A stretch of 64,000 nucleotides of DNA from Pseudonocardia autotrophica (GTDB taxonomy: Bacteria; Actinomycetota; Actinomycetes; Mycobacteriales; Pseudonocardiaceae), in the NCBI RefSeq assembly GCF_000717175.1, contig NZ_JNYD01000027.1, positions 1 through 64,000 on the forward strand, in the 5' to 3' direction. The notes below the pieces were generated by a model. The model worked only from the letters and a program-made list of their open reading frames with translations. It had not been told where the DNA came from and did no database searches. A program made the position numbers and the translations under genes. This document shows, piece by piece, positions 16,041 to 23,451 of the stretch (positions are counted from its first letter, which is position 1; every line of letters starts with the position of its first letter).

Positions 16041-16069
16041 GACGGCCCGTCCACACGGGACGGGCCGTC
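16041..16069 (-). terminator. Terminator after the SRPBCC gene
   Basis: Arms GACGGCCCGTCC (16041-16052) and its complement (16058-16069) form a perfect 12-bp stem with a 5-nt loop, 15 bp beyond the stop of the SRPBCC gene. It separates that gene from the DUF4235 promoter. Confidence 0.75.
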
Positions 16070-16084
16070 GAACTCGTGCGTGCG

Positions 16085-16576
16085 TCAGGCCGGAGGCGGC
16101 GGGGTCTCCCCCTGCTGCGGCGCGCGGTTCACGTCGCCGCGCCAGGCACCCTCCTCGGCACCGCGCGACTCGATGAACTCCTTGAAACGGCTCAGATCGC
16201 CCTTCGCCTGCTTACCGACGATGCCGAGCGCGTCACCGGCCTTCTCGACCACGCCCTCGGGCTCGAAGTCGAGCTGCAGGGTGACCCGCGTGTGGGTCTC
16301 GTCGATGCGGTGGAAGGTCACGGCGCCGGCCTGCTGCGGGCCGGTCACCGACTTCCACGCCACGCGCTCGTCGGGGTGCTGCTCGGTGACCTCCGCGTCG
16401 AACTCGCGCTGGACCCCGGCGATCTTCGTGACCCAGTGCGTCCGCGTGTCGTCGAGCTGCTCGATGCGCTCCACGCCGCCCATGAAGCGGGGGAACGACT
16501 CGAACTGCGTCCACTGGTTGTACGCGGTGCTGACCGGGACCTCGACGTCGATGCTCTCCAGAACGTTGGTGGACAT
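16085..16576 (-). CDS. SRPBCC family (polyketide cyclase/dehydrase-like) protein
   Basis: A 163-residue protein of the START/Bet v1-like SRPBCC fold. It begins with VLESIDVEVPVSTAYNQWTQF, the classic first strand and helix, followed by FPRFMGGVERIEQLDDTRTHWV and THTRVTLQLDFEPEG, the alternating strands of the ligand cavity. Such proteins bind hydrophobic ligands; the function is unknown in this subgroup, which is common in actinobacterial stress regulons. ATG at 16576 lacks a ribosome site, and a SigB-like promoter ends 9 nt upstream, so it is probably leaderless. It has its own terminator and is monocistronic. Confidence 0.85.
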   Translation of the reverse strand: MSTNVLESIDVEVPVSTAYNQWTQFESFPRFMGGVERIEQLDDTRTHWVTKIAGVQREFDAEVTEQHPDERVAWKSVTGPQQAGAVTFHRIDETHTRVTLQLDFEPEGVVEKAGDALGIVGKQAKGDLSRFKEFIESRGAEEGAWRGDVNRAPQQGETPPPPA

Positions 16577-16585
16577 GGGAGGCGG

Positions 16586-16610
16586 ATACCTCGGGCCGTG
16601 CCGCGGAAAC
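16586..16610 (-). promoter_or_regulatory. SigB-type promoter of the SRPBCC gene
   Basis: GTTT (16610-16607), 15-nt spacer, AGGTAT (16591-16586): one mismatch to GGGTAY. It ends 9 nt before the ATG at 16576, implying a leaderless mRNA. Confidence 0.55.
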
Positions 16611-16624
16611 CCGCGAACCGCGGA

Positions 16625-17161
16625 TCAGGCCTCCGGATCCGCCAGGGCGGGGGCGGCGCGCGCGTCCCGGCGCAGGTACAGCGGGAAGAGCACCCACAGC
16701 ACCACCGTGGCGCCCAGCAGGGCGGCCGTGCCGACGATCCCCGCGAGCCGTCCGACCGCGATGTCCAGGACGAGCATCAGTCCGGCGGCCAGCGTCAGTG
16801 CCAGGCTGCCCAGCCCGGCCATGGCCAGCCGGTGCCCGGCCCGGACGAGCTCGCGCTTGCGGTTGCGCTGGAAGAGGATCCGGTGCGCGGCGACGGGTGC
16901 CACGATCAGCGTCGACGACGCCGCCGCGCCGGCGAGGGTGGCGACGAACAGGGCGTGCTGCATTGCGTCGAGCTCCTTGAACCGCTCGCTCAGCGACATC
17001 GTGAGCAGGAAGCCGAACAGGATCTGCACGCCGGTGAACACCACGCGGAGCTCCTGCAGCAGCTCCGCGAAGTTGCGGTCCGCACGGTTCAGCGGACCCT
17101 CGGCCCGGTGCCGGGTGTTCCAGTCCTCGGTCTCGTCGGTGACCGTCGCCGCCACGGACAT
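16625..17161 (-). CDS. DUF6328 family four-helix membrane protein
   Basis: A 178-residue membrane protein. The soluble start is followed by FAELLQELRVVFTGVQILFGFLLT, a loop FKELDAM, and further helices around 70-92, 110-130 and 140-162; this matches DUF6328, a small actinobacterial membrane family of unknown function. ATG at 17161 has a good GGAGGAGCG ribosome site; the longer in-frame extension upstream overlaps the divergent promoter and is rejected. A SigB-like promoter lies 38 nt upstream. It is divergent from the RsbW-like gene across a 190-bp region with stress promoters in both directions. Confidence 0.82.
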   Translation of the reverse strand: MSVAATVTDETEDWNTRHRAEGPLNRADRNFAELLQELRVVFTGVQILFGFLLTMSLSERFKELDAMQHALFVATLAGAAASSTLIVAPVAAHRILFQRNRKRELVRAGHRLAMAGLGSLALTLAAGLMLVLDIAVGRLAGIVGTAALLGATVVLWVLFPLYLRRDARAAPALADPEA

Positions 17162-17198
17162 CCGTCGCTCCTCCCGCCTCGGCCGGTGCCCCTCCCCT

Positions 17199-17223
17199 GT
17201 ACCCGCTTTCGTCCGTTTCACAC
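17199..17223 (-). promoter_or_regulatory. SigB-type promoter of DUF6328
   Basis: GTGT (17223-17220), 15-nt spacer, GGGTAC (17204-17199), a full match to the stress-sigma pattern, giving a leader of about 30 nt that contains the GGAGG site. Confidence 0.65.
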
Positions 17224-17281
17224 GATCGGGTGAGCGCGATGGGCCGGTGGCACGCCGTGTCAAGTCGATCGCGGCCGGTGC

Positions 17282-17307
17282 GTATGTCGCGGGGGCCGAG
17301 GGGGTAC
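17282..17307 (+). promoter_or_regulatory. SigB-type promoter of the RsbW-like gene
   Basis: GTAT (17282-17285), 16-nt spacer, GGGTAC (17302-17307), 44 nt before the ATG at 17352. It faces the DUF6328 promoter in the same intergenic region. Confidence 0.6.
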
Positions 17308-17351
17308 GCCCCCGACCGAACGGTGGTGACGACGGGGAGAGGGGGTGCGGG

Positions 17352-17774
17352 ATGACCTCGATCGGGACGGCGACCACGGAGGGCGACGCCGCCGGCGGCC
17401 ACGTGTGCTGGAGCTACGGTCCCGCTCCCGATGCGCCGGCGGGCGTGCGCCGGAGGCTCGGACCGGTGCTCGAGGCGTGGCGCGTGGAGGGCGAGACCGC
17501 CGAGGACGTGCTGCTCGTCGTGACCGAGCTGGTCGCGAACGTCGTCGACCACGCCGGCACGCCCTTCGAGATCACGCTGCACCGCGAGCCCGGGGTGCTG
17601 CACGTGTTCGTCCGGGACGGGTGCCGGGAGGTACCGGAGCCGCGCGGGATGGACCCGAGATCCTCCCGGGGCCGCGGACTGCTCGTGGTGCAGGCGGTGT
17701 GCCGGGACTGGGGTTACGAGCTGCACGACGCCGACGACCCCGGGAAGACCGTCCATGCCGAGCTCGCCGCCTGA
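17352..17774 (+). CDS. RsbW/SpoIIAB-like anti-sigma ATP-binding protein
   Basis: A 140-residue HATPase_c domain protein with the GHKL kinase fold. The N box is VTELVANVVDHAG at about 56-68 and the G2 box SRGRGLLVVQAVCRDWG at about 108-124. Proteins of this size are serine kinases and anti-sigma factors that sequester SigB/SigF-type sigma factors or phosphorylate anti-anti-sigma partners. No STAS partner or sigma gene lies beside it. ATG at 17352 follows GGGGAGAGGGG. A SigB-like promoter upstream suggests autoregulation by the stress sigma factor it may control (inference). Confidence 0.85.
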   Translation: MTSIGTATTEGDAAGGHVCWSYGPAPDAPAGVRRRLGPVLEAWRVEGETAEDVLLVVTELVANVVDHAGTPFEITLHREPGVLHVFVRDGCREVPEPRGMDPRSSRGRGLLVVQAVCRDWGYELHDADDPGKTVHAELAA

Positions 17775-17783
17775 GCCCGCGGC

Positions 17784-17808
17784 GGTTCGGGGCGCCCGCA
17801 CCGGGTAC
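17784..17808 (+). promoter_or_regulatory. SigB-type promoter of DUF5313
   Basis: GGTT (17784-17787), 15-nt spacer, GGGTAC (17803-17808), ending 8 nt before the ATG at 17817, which has no ribosome site. A leaderless stress transcript is likely. Confidence 0.6.
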
Positions 17809-17816
17809 CCCGTGCG

Positions 17817-18245
17817 ATGACCGAGATCGTGCGCCCCGGCCCCCTGCGCTGGCTGGCCTACGCGTTCGGCGCCGGGCTCCCCGCCCGGCACCGGACCTGG
17901 GTGCTGCACGACGTCACCGCCCCCACCTGGGTGCTGCGGCACCTGGTCCGGTCCGTCGTGCAGATCGCGCCCTTCGGCGTGGCCCTGTACCTGCTGGTCC
18001 CGGGTTCCCCGGCGATCCGCGCCACCGCCGTCGTGATGGGCACGGTGATCGGCCTGCTCTACTCCCTGGCGTTCGTCGAGGCCGCCGCGGAGCACCGGGC
18101 GATCAAGGCCGGGTACCCCGAGGGCACCGCCGCCGCGACCCGCCGCGAACGCCGCAGGCGGGGCCGCCGCGGGCCCGGCACCTACCCCGGTGGGCCGACC
18201 GGCCCGCCGCGCTTCCCCACCCCGACGAACGGAGGCACGCGATGA
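17817..18245 (+). CDS. DUF5313 family membrane protein
   Basis: A 142-residue protein with RPGPLRWLAYAFGAGLPARHRTWVLHDVTAPTW at the front, two hydrophobic helices (about 50-66 and 72-90) and a basic, Gly/Pro-rich tail (about 105-142). The front motif and two-helix layout match DUF5313, actinobacterial membrane proteins of unknown role. ATG at 17817 sits 8 nt after a SigB-like minus-10. Its stop overlaps the next start in ATGA, so the small acidic protein is co-translated. Confidence 0.78.
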   Translation: MTEIVRPGPLRWLAYAFGAGLPARHRTWVLHDVTAPTWVLRHLVRSVVQIAPFGVALYLLVPGSPAIRATAVVMGTVIGLLYSLAFVEAAAEHRAIKAGYPEGTAAATRRERRRRGRRGPGTYPGGPTGPPRFPTPTNGGTR

Positions 18246-18454
18246 CCGAGCGGCCCGAGAACCCCGCCGACGCCCCCGACCCCACCGACCCCACCCGCAC
18301 CGAGGAGACGGTCGACCGGCTCGAGGAGGAGGTGGTCGGGCACCGCGTCGACCAGCGCCGGGACGAGGAGGAGGACCCCCGCCCGGCCCACCGCCAGGAC
18401 GTCGAGCCGGGCGGCGACGCCCCGGACGGGCCCGGTGCCGAGCCGTCCGACTGA
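18242..18454 (+). CDS. Small acidic disordered protein
   Basis: A 70-residue, highly charged protein made of Asp, Glu, Pro and Arg, with RTEETVDRLEEEVVGHRVDQRRDEEED as the only helix-like part. There is no domain or membrane segment. ATG at 18242 overlaps the DUF5313 stop by 4 bp, and the frame lacks Cys and aromatics, which fits a short hydrophilic stress protein. No function is known to me; the call rests on translational coupling and position in the stress cluster. Confidence 0.6.
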   Translation: MTERPENPADAPDPTDPTRTEETVDRLEEEVVGHRVDQRRDEEEDPRPAHRQDVEPGGDAPDGPGAEPSD

Positions 18455-18499
18455 CCCACCGCCCCGCCGAACGCCCACCGAACGCCGCAGGAGAGCGCG

Positions 18500-18991
18500 A
18501 TGATCCCGACCCTGTCGGACCCGGGCAACGTCCCGGGGCGCCGCGAGGAGCACGACCCGCAGACCGGGTTCCATCCCCGCGACCGGCACGACGCCCTGCG
18601 CCCCGACGCCCCGCCGGAGACCCTGGCGACGCCCGCACCGGAGACGCCGTTCGGGGCCCTGGTCGTCGGGCTCGACGGTTCGCCGCAGTCCCGCGCCGCC
18701 CTGCGCTGGGCGGTGGCCGAGGCCCGGACGCGGGACGTGGTCGTCGACGTCGTCCCCCTCGCCGAGGACCACGAGGGCTGGTTGGACGAGGCCCTCGGGG
18801 CCACGGGCGACGAGGTGGAGGTGCGGACCGTGGCGGAGCGCGGCGATCCCGCGACCGTGCTGCTCGCGCACGCGACGGCGGCCCAGCTGCTGGTGCTGGG
18901 GCACATCGGCGGCCGGCTCGACGACGTCGCGCGGCGGTGCACCGAGCACGCCCGCTGCCCGGTCGTGCTCGTCCCGGTGGCCGGGCGCTGA
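18500..18991 (+). CDS. Universal stress protein (single UspA domain)
   Basis: A 163-residue protein. About 50 Pro/Asp-rich, probably disordered residues precede a UspA domain beginning GALVVGLDGSPQSRAALRWAVAEA and ending CPVVLVPV. The nucleotide-loop region reads LGHIGGRLDDVARRC, similar to but not an exact match of the ATP-binding G-2x-G-9x-G(S/T) motif, so ATP binding is uncertain. ATG at 18500 follows GGAGAGCG. It is 45 bp after the small acidic gene and 3 bp before the exchanger, in one rightward run that begins with the DUF5313 stress promoter. Confidence 0.85.
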   Translation: MIPTLSDPGNVPGRREEHDPQTGFHPRDRHDALRPDAPPETLATPAPETPFGALVVGLDGSPQSRAALRWAVAEARTRDVVVDVVPLAEDHEGWLDEALGATGDEVEVRTVAERGDPATVLLAHATAAQLLVLGHIGGRLDDVARRCTEHARCPVVLVPVAGR

Positions 18992-18994
18992 CCC

Positions 18995-20338
18995 GTGGCG
19001 CGTTCGAACTCCCCCGGGCGGCGTCCGCCCCTGGCCCTGACGGCCGCGGTCGTCGTCGCGCTCCCCGGCCTCTACCTGGGCGCGGCGAGCCTCCTCGGGC
19101 TCCCGCACCCCGAGCTCCCCGCCCCCGCCGCCGTCGCCGTCTACGGGCTGGCGATCGTCGGTGCCGCGTTCGTGCTGTCCTGGGCCGGCGAGGCCGCACA
19201 GGTCGACATGAGCGCCGGCCTCGCGCTCGCGATCCTGGCCCTGCTCGCGGTGCTTCCCGAGTACGCCGTCGACTTCGTCTTCACCATGCGGGCGGGCGAG
19301 ATCTTCGCCGCCGAGGGCCACTGCGCGCCCGATCCCGGCGGCAGCAACCCCTGCTCGCTGGCGCTGGCCAACATGACCGGCGCGAACCGGGTGCTGGTCG
19401 GCATCGGCTGGCCGCTGGTCGTGCTGGTCGCGATCCTCGCCGCGCGCAAGCGGGGCCGCCGGGACGACGACGGCGGCGGGCACGAGGGCGACCGCGCCGG
19501 GGTGCGGCTCCCGCGCACCCTGTCCGCCGAGGTCGTGTTCCTCGGCGTCGCCACCCTCTACTCGCTCTCGCTCCCCCTGCGCAGCACCCTCACGCTGATC
19601 GACACGCTCGTGCTCGTCGCCGTGTTCGTCGCCTACGCGATCCGCCTCGCCCGGTTCCCCGCGGAGGAACCCGACCTGCACGGCAGCGCGAAGTGGGTCG
19701 CCGAACGCCCCGCCGTGTCCCGGCGCTGGATCTACGGAGCGCTCTTCGTCATCGCCGCGCTGATCATCCTGGCCACGGCCGAGCACTTCGCCGACGGCCT
19801 GGTGCAGACCGGGTCCGAGCTGGGTGTCGACCGGTTCGTGCTGGTCCAGTGGGTGGCGCCGCTGGCGAGCGAGGCCCCCGAGCTGATCGTCGCCTGCCTG
19901 TACGCGAAGCGGCTCAAGGCGGGCGACTCGCTCGGCACGCTGCTCTCCAGCAAGGTCAACCAGTGGACGCTGCTGGTGGGAACACTCCCGCTGGTGTTCG
20001 CGATCGCGTCGGGCTCGCTGCACGGCCTGCCCCTCGACGACCAGCAGCGCGTCGAGCTGCTGCTCACCGGTACACAGTCCTTCTTCGCGGTGAGCCTGCT
20101 GGTCACGCTCGGGCTGACCTGGCGCGGCGCGCTGGCGCTCGTCGTCCTGTTCGCGATCCAGTTCGCGACGTCGATCTCGCTGCCGACCGAGACCGTGCAC
20201 ACCGTGTCGCTGGTGCTCTCCGGGGTGTATGCGCTGCTCGGCGTGGCGCAGCTGGTCCGGCACCGGCGGGCGCTGCCCCGGCTGGTGCGCGACGGGCTGC
20301 GGACCGACCCGCACCGGCTCGCCGAGCAACCGGCCTGA
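18995..20338 (+). CDS. Sodium/calcium exchanger family protein
   Basis: A 447-residue membrane protein with two sets of five helices, the inverted-repeat plan of the CaCA superfamily. The alpha-repeat ion-binding motifs are AVLPEYAVD (about 87-95) and PLASEAPELIVA (about 289-300); a soluble charged loop separates the halves near 150-170. It exchanges Ca2+ or another divalent ion for Na+ or H+ at the cytoplasmic membrane. GTG at 18995 starts 3 bp after the universal stress protein stop, so they are one operon. Stress-regulated ion homeostasis is inferred. Confidence 0.87.
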   Translation: MARSNSPGRRPPLALTAAVVVALPGLYLGAASLLGLPHPELPAPAAVAVYGLAIVGAAFVLSWAGEAAQVDMSAGLALAILALLAVLPEYAVDFVFTMRAGEIFAAEGHCAPDPGGSNPCSLALANMTGANRVLVGIGWPLVVLVAILAARKRGRRDDDGGGHEGDRAGVRLPRTLSAEVVFLGVATLYSLSLPLRSTLTLIDTLVLVAVFVAYAIRLARFPAEEPDLHGSAKWVAERPAVSRRWIYGALFVIAALIILATAEHFADGLVQTGSELGVDRFVLVQWVAPLASEAPELIVACLYAKRLKAGDSLGTLLSSKVNQWTLLVGTLPLVFAIASGSLHGLPLDDQQRVELLLTGTQSFFAVSLLVTLGLTWRGALALVVLFAIQFATSISLPTETVHTVSLVLSGVYALLGVAQLVRHRRALPRLVRDGLRTDPHRLAEQPA

Positions 20339-20350
20339 GGGCCCGCGCCG

Positions 20351-20710
20351 TCAGGCGGTGACCTTGTGCGGGGTGCCGCGGAAGGCACACCAGAAGGTCG
20401 CGACCTCCGGATCCGCGGCAGGTCGCGCCTTCGCGCTGGTGGACTTGCCGAACATCCGCTTCAGCGCCCGCTTCGCCGAGCGCTCCGCGGCCGCGGCCAG
20501 CTCCTCGGCCCCCTTGTGCCGCGACCCGCGCAGCACGGCGACGAACACGAACCGCCGCTTCGCGGCGCGCGGGGCGGGCCGCCAGGCCGGGACCCACTCC
20601 AGCTCGGCGGTGAGCGGGCGGTCGGCGTCCGTGCAGAGGGCACGGGTGAGGGCGGCCTCCAGGACGTGCGGGTCCACGTCGGCCGGCGCCTTCACTCGCA
20701 ACAGGGCCAT
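20351..20710 (-). CDS. Conserved hypothetical protein, basic
   Basis: A 119-residue (or 131 from GTG at 20746) soluble protein. It begins with ALLRVKAPADVDPHVLEAALTRAL, then a strand pair around ELEWVPAW and FVFVAVLRG, and a Lys/Arg-rich stretch (RSAKRALKRMFGKSTSAKARP) near 75-100. I do not recognise a family; the beta-alpha-beta pattern hints at a small ferredoxin-like fold. The ATG at 20710 is preferred, as extra upstream residues are polar and unstructured, but no clear ribosome site exists for either. It converges on the exchanger with 12 bp between stops. Confidence 0.55.
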   Translation of the reverse strand: MALLRVKAPADVDPHVLEAALTRALCTDADRPLTAELEWVPAWRPAPRAAKRRFVFVAVLRGSRHKGAEELAAAAERSAKRALKRMFGKSTSAKARPAADPEVATFWCAFRGTPHKVTA

Positions 20711-20851
20711 CACCGGTTCGCTGCACGGTTCGGCGGAGGTGCGCACGTCGACCCCTTCGTCGGTGGTCCCGCGGCTCGCGGGGGCGGCTGCGACGCTGCC
20801 TGCTCAACGTGCGTGGCCCCCACCATGGCACACCGCGGCGCCCTGTGCGGG

Positions 20852-20876
20852 GTGTAGCGGACGTCCGTACGGGTAT
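20852..20876 (+). promoter_or_regulatory. SigB-type promoter of the DJ-1/PfpI gene
   Basis: GTGT (20852-20855), 15-nt spacer, GGGTAT (20871-20876), 47 nt before the ATG at 20924; the leader contains the AAGGAGAG ribosome site. Confidence 0.65.
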
Positions 20877-20923
20877 CGCCGCCACGAGGCCGCGGGCGCA
20901 CCGCGGCCGGAAGGAGAGCCACG

Positions 20924-21499
20924 ATGGGTGCACTGGACGGCAAGCGCGTCGCGATCCTCGCGACCGACGGCGTCGAGGAGGTCGAGCTGACCGAGCCGCG
21001 GAAGGCGGTCGAGGACGCCGGGGCCACCACCGAGATCGTGTCGATCTCCGAGGACGCCATCCAGTCGATGAACTCCGACATCTCGCCCAGCGGGGTGTAC
21101 CCGGTCGACAAGCTGGCGTCGCAGGTGTCGGCGTCGGACTACGACGCGCTGATCATGCCGGGCGGGACGGTCAACGCGGACCGCCTGCGCATGGACCAGG
21201 ACGTGCTGACGTTCGTCAAGGACGTGTTCGCCGCCGGCAAGCCGGTGGGCGTGATCTGCCACGGGCCGTGGACGCTGGTCGAGGCGGACCTGGTGAAGGG
21301 CCGCACGCTGACGTCGTTCCCGAGCCTGCGGACGGACATCCGCAACGCGGGCGGCAACCCGGTCGACGAGGAGGTCGTCACCGACCAGGGGCTCGTCAGC
21401 AGCCGCAACCCCGGCGACCTCGACGCCTTCTGCGCGAAGATCGTCGAGGAGTTCGCGGAGGGGGAGCACTCCGTCCACCCGGAGGGCGCCACCGCGTGA
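20924..21499 (+). CDS. DJ-1/PfpI family type 1 glutamine amidotransferase-like protein
   Basis: A 191-residue DJ-1/PfpI-superfamily protein. The nucleophile elbow VICHGPW holds the reactive Cys near residue 109, and YDALIMPGG near 72-80 is the conserved strand-loop carrying the oxyanion contacts. Members act as proteases, deglycases or chaperones under stress. A clear AAGGAGAG site precedes ATG at 20924, and a SigB-type promoter fits upstream. It is probably monocistronic, with LigD-Pol starting 59 bp later. Confidence 0.88.
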   Translation: MGALDGKRVAILATDGVEEVELTEPRKAVEDAGATTEIVSISEDAIQSMNSDISPSGVYPVDKLASQVSASDYDALIMPGGTVNADRLRMDQDVLTFVKDVFAAGKPVGVICHGPWTLVEADLVKGRTLTSFPSLRTDIRNAGGNPVDEEVVTDQGLVSSRNPGDLDAFCAKIVEEFAEGEHSVHPEGATA

Positions 21500-21558
21500 C
21501 CCCGGCCGCGCGCCGGGCCATGATGCCTGCATGACGAGGTGCTCATGAGGGGGCCGGC

Positions 21559-22515
21559 GTGACGGCGGGCGAGGAACGGGCGGGCGTCGCGCTCTCGAGC
21601 CTGGACTCCCCGCTCGTCGACGGGGACGACGCGACCAAGCGGGACCTCGTCGACTACCTCGACGCCGTCGCGGACCGGCTGGTCCCGGTCCTGGCCGACC
21701 GGCCGCTCTCGGTGATCCGCGTGCGGCCGGGCCAGGAACCGTTCATGCAGAAGAACCTCCCCCGCTACACCCCGGACTGGGTGCGCAGCACGGTCATCCG
21801 CTCGCAGACCGGCCGCGAGGTCCGGTACGCGCTCTGCGACGACCAGCGGACCCTGCTCTGGCTGGCCAACCAGCGGGCCGTGGAGTACCACCCGGCCCTG
21901 TTCACGGTCGGGGCGTCGCACGCGTCGCAGCTCGTACTGGACCTCGACCCGCCGGAGGGCGCCGGCTTCCCCGCCGTCGTCGCGGTGGCCCACCTGGTAC
22001 GCGAGGCGCTCGCCGGCGCCGGGCTCACCGGGGCCCTCAAGACGAGCGGCTCCAAGGGCGTCCACATCGTCGTCCCGCTCGCGCCGACCCCGTTCGACGA
22101 CGCCGCGGCCGCCACCCGCGCCCTCGCCGCGCGGACCGAGAAGCTCGACCCGGGCATCGCCACCACCGCCTTCCTCCGCGAGGAACGCGAGGGCAAGGTC
22201 TTCGTCGACTCCACCCGCGCGGGCGGCGCGACCGTGGTCGCCGCCTACAGCCCGCGCATCCGCCCCGGCCTGCCGGTGTCCTTCCCGCTGGCCTGGGACG
22301 AGCTCGACGCGGTCTCCCCCACAGACTTCACCCTCCGCACCGCGCCGGACCTGCTGGCGGGCCGGTCCACCTGGACCGAGGCGCTGGCCGCGCCGCAGGA
22401 GCTCCCGGCCGACCTGCTCGAGGAGGGGCACGCGATCCCCGTCGCGCGGGTGCAGGCGATGCACGAGGGCAAGCGGCGCAAGCGCGCGGCATCCGACGCC
22501 GCCCGCGACACCTGA
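21559..22515 (+). CDS. ligD: LigD-type primase-polymerase domain protein (NHEJ)
   Basis: A 318-residue stand-alone polymerase domain of the LigD/Prim-PolC family of the archaeo-eukaryotic primase superfamily, used in bacterial non-homologous end joining. The catalytic motifs are visible: LDLDPPEG (motif I, two Asp, about 131-138), SGSKGVH (motif II, about 166-172) and VFVDSTRA (motif III Asp, near 214). There is no ligase or nuclease domain in the same chain, and no ku gene in the window, so it acts as a separate subunit. GTG at 21559 follows GAGGGGGC. It converges on the LPVTG protein across a terminator. Confidence 0.88.
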   Translation: MTAGEERAGVALSSLDSPLVDGDDATKRDLVDYLDAVADRLVPVLADRPLSVIRVRPGQEPFMQKNLPRYTPDWVRSTVIRSQTGREVRYALCDDQRTLLWLANQRAVEYHPALFTVGASHASQLVLDLDPPEGAGFPAVVAVAHLVREALAGAGLTGALKTSGSKGVHIVVPLAPTPFDDAAAATRALAARTEKLDPGIATTAFLREEREGKVFVDSTRAGGATVVAAYSPRIRPGLPVSFPLAWDELDAVSPTDFTLRTAPDLLAGRSTWTEALAAPQELPADLLEEGHAIPVARVQAMHEGKRRKRAASDAARDT

Positions 22516-22530
22516 GCTGCCCACGGGCAC

Positions 22531-22569
22531 GGGCCGGGGCCGCGCGTCCCCCACGCGCGGGCCCGGCCC
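22531..22569. terminator. Bidirectional terminator between ligD and the LPVTG gene
   Basis: 17-bp arms (22531-22547 and 22553-22569) with one mismatch and a CCCCC loop, located between two convergent stops. Confidence 0.8.
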
Positions 22570-22591
22570 CCGACCTCCCGTCCGGCCCCCG

Positions 22592-23431
22592 TCAGCCGGT
22601 CACGGGCAGGTTCTTCTGCACGACCTCGGGCCGCGGCGCCTCGCCGGGCTCCGGCTCGTGCTTCTTCACCGCCGGCTCGTCGTGCTCCTCGTCCGCCTCC
22701 AGCGCACAGGTCGCGGACCCGACGGTGATCTTCAGCAGGTCACCCTTCGGCGAGAGCGCCCGGAGCAGGTCGTCGACGGTCTTCAGCGGGGTCTTCCGCA
22801 GGTCCGGCAGCTGCCCGGTGACCAGGCCGACGAGGTCGGGCGCGATCTCCTGCTCCTTGTCGGTGAGGTCGCGCGCGCGGTCCTGCCCCGGCACCAGGGT
22901 GAGGGTGAAGCCGGTGACCGTGATCGAGTCGTCGTCGCGGTCCTGCTGGTTGAGCGTGATCCGCAGGAGCGGGGACACGTCGAACCGCTCCTCCTCCAGG
23001 GGCGCCTTCACCGGTGTCCCGAGGATCGACGCGTTGACGAGGTCGACCCCGGCCGACCCGCCGTCCGCCCCGTCGCACCAGGTCCGGAACGCCTCGGCCT
23101 TGAGGACGTCGAGCACGTTCACCTTCGCCACGGTCGCCTCGGCCCGGTGACCCTCGGCCTCGGCGACCAGGGCGGACAGGCCGATGCCGGGCTTGCCGTG
23201 CAGCGGGAGCGCGGTCACGTCGGCGACGCTCTGCCGGTCGTGCTCGCCGTCCCGGGACTCGGCGTACGGGCTCGGGCTGATCGACAGCAGGCCGTCCGTC
23301 CGGAAGACGGAGGCGGACGAGTCCACGGACGGCTCGGCCGCGGCGGCGGTGGAGCCCAGCAGCAGCACCGCCGCGGCCGTGGCCGCACCCACCGCGGCCG
23401 CACCGGCACCGGCGAACTTGGAGGTCTTCAC
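22592..23431 (-). CDS. Secreted protein ending in LPVTG
   Basis: A 279-residue exported protein. A basic start and hydrophobic stretch with an Ala-rich end (about residues 1-32) form a signal peptide; then comes a beta-rich body with two Cys residues that could pair (TWCDG and SATCAL), and an acidic Lys/Glu/Pro-rich tail. The chain ends exactly at NLPVTG followed by TGA. A sortase signal normally continues with a hydrophobic helix and basic tail, which are missing. The body resembles the choice-of-anchor P family (moderate). GTG at 23431 is preferred for its AAAGGG site; an ATG at 23455 overlaps the transpeptidase stop in ATGA. Confidence 0.75.
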   Translation of the reverse strand: MKTSKFAGAGAAAVGAATAAAVLLLGSTAAAAEPSVDSSASVFRTDGLLSISPSPYAESRDGEHDRQSVADVTALPLHGKPGIGLSALVAEAEGHRAEATVAKVNVLDVLKAEAFRTWCDGADGGSAGVDLVNASILGTPVKAPLEEERFDVSPLLRITLNQQDRDDDSITVTGFTLTLVPGQDRARDLTDKEQEIAPDLVGLVTGQLPDLRKTPLKTVDDLLRALSPKGDLLKITVGSATCALEADEEHDEPAVKKHEPEPGEAPRPEVVQKNLPVTG

Positions 23432-23451
23432 GCGTCGGGTCCCTTTCTGGA

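Noticed and set aside
16233..19199. Nearly 1000-codon frame on the minus strand
   Set aside because: It runs across promoters, several plus- and minus-strand genes and stress promoters; composition is random Arg/Pro/Gly and no domain is visible.
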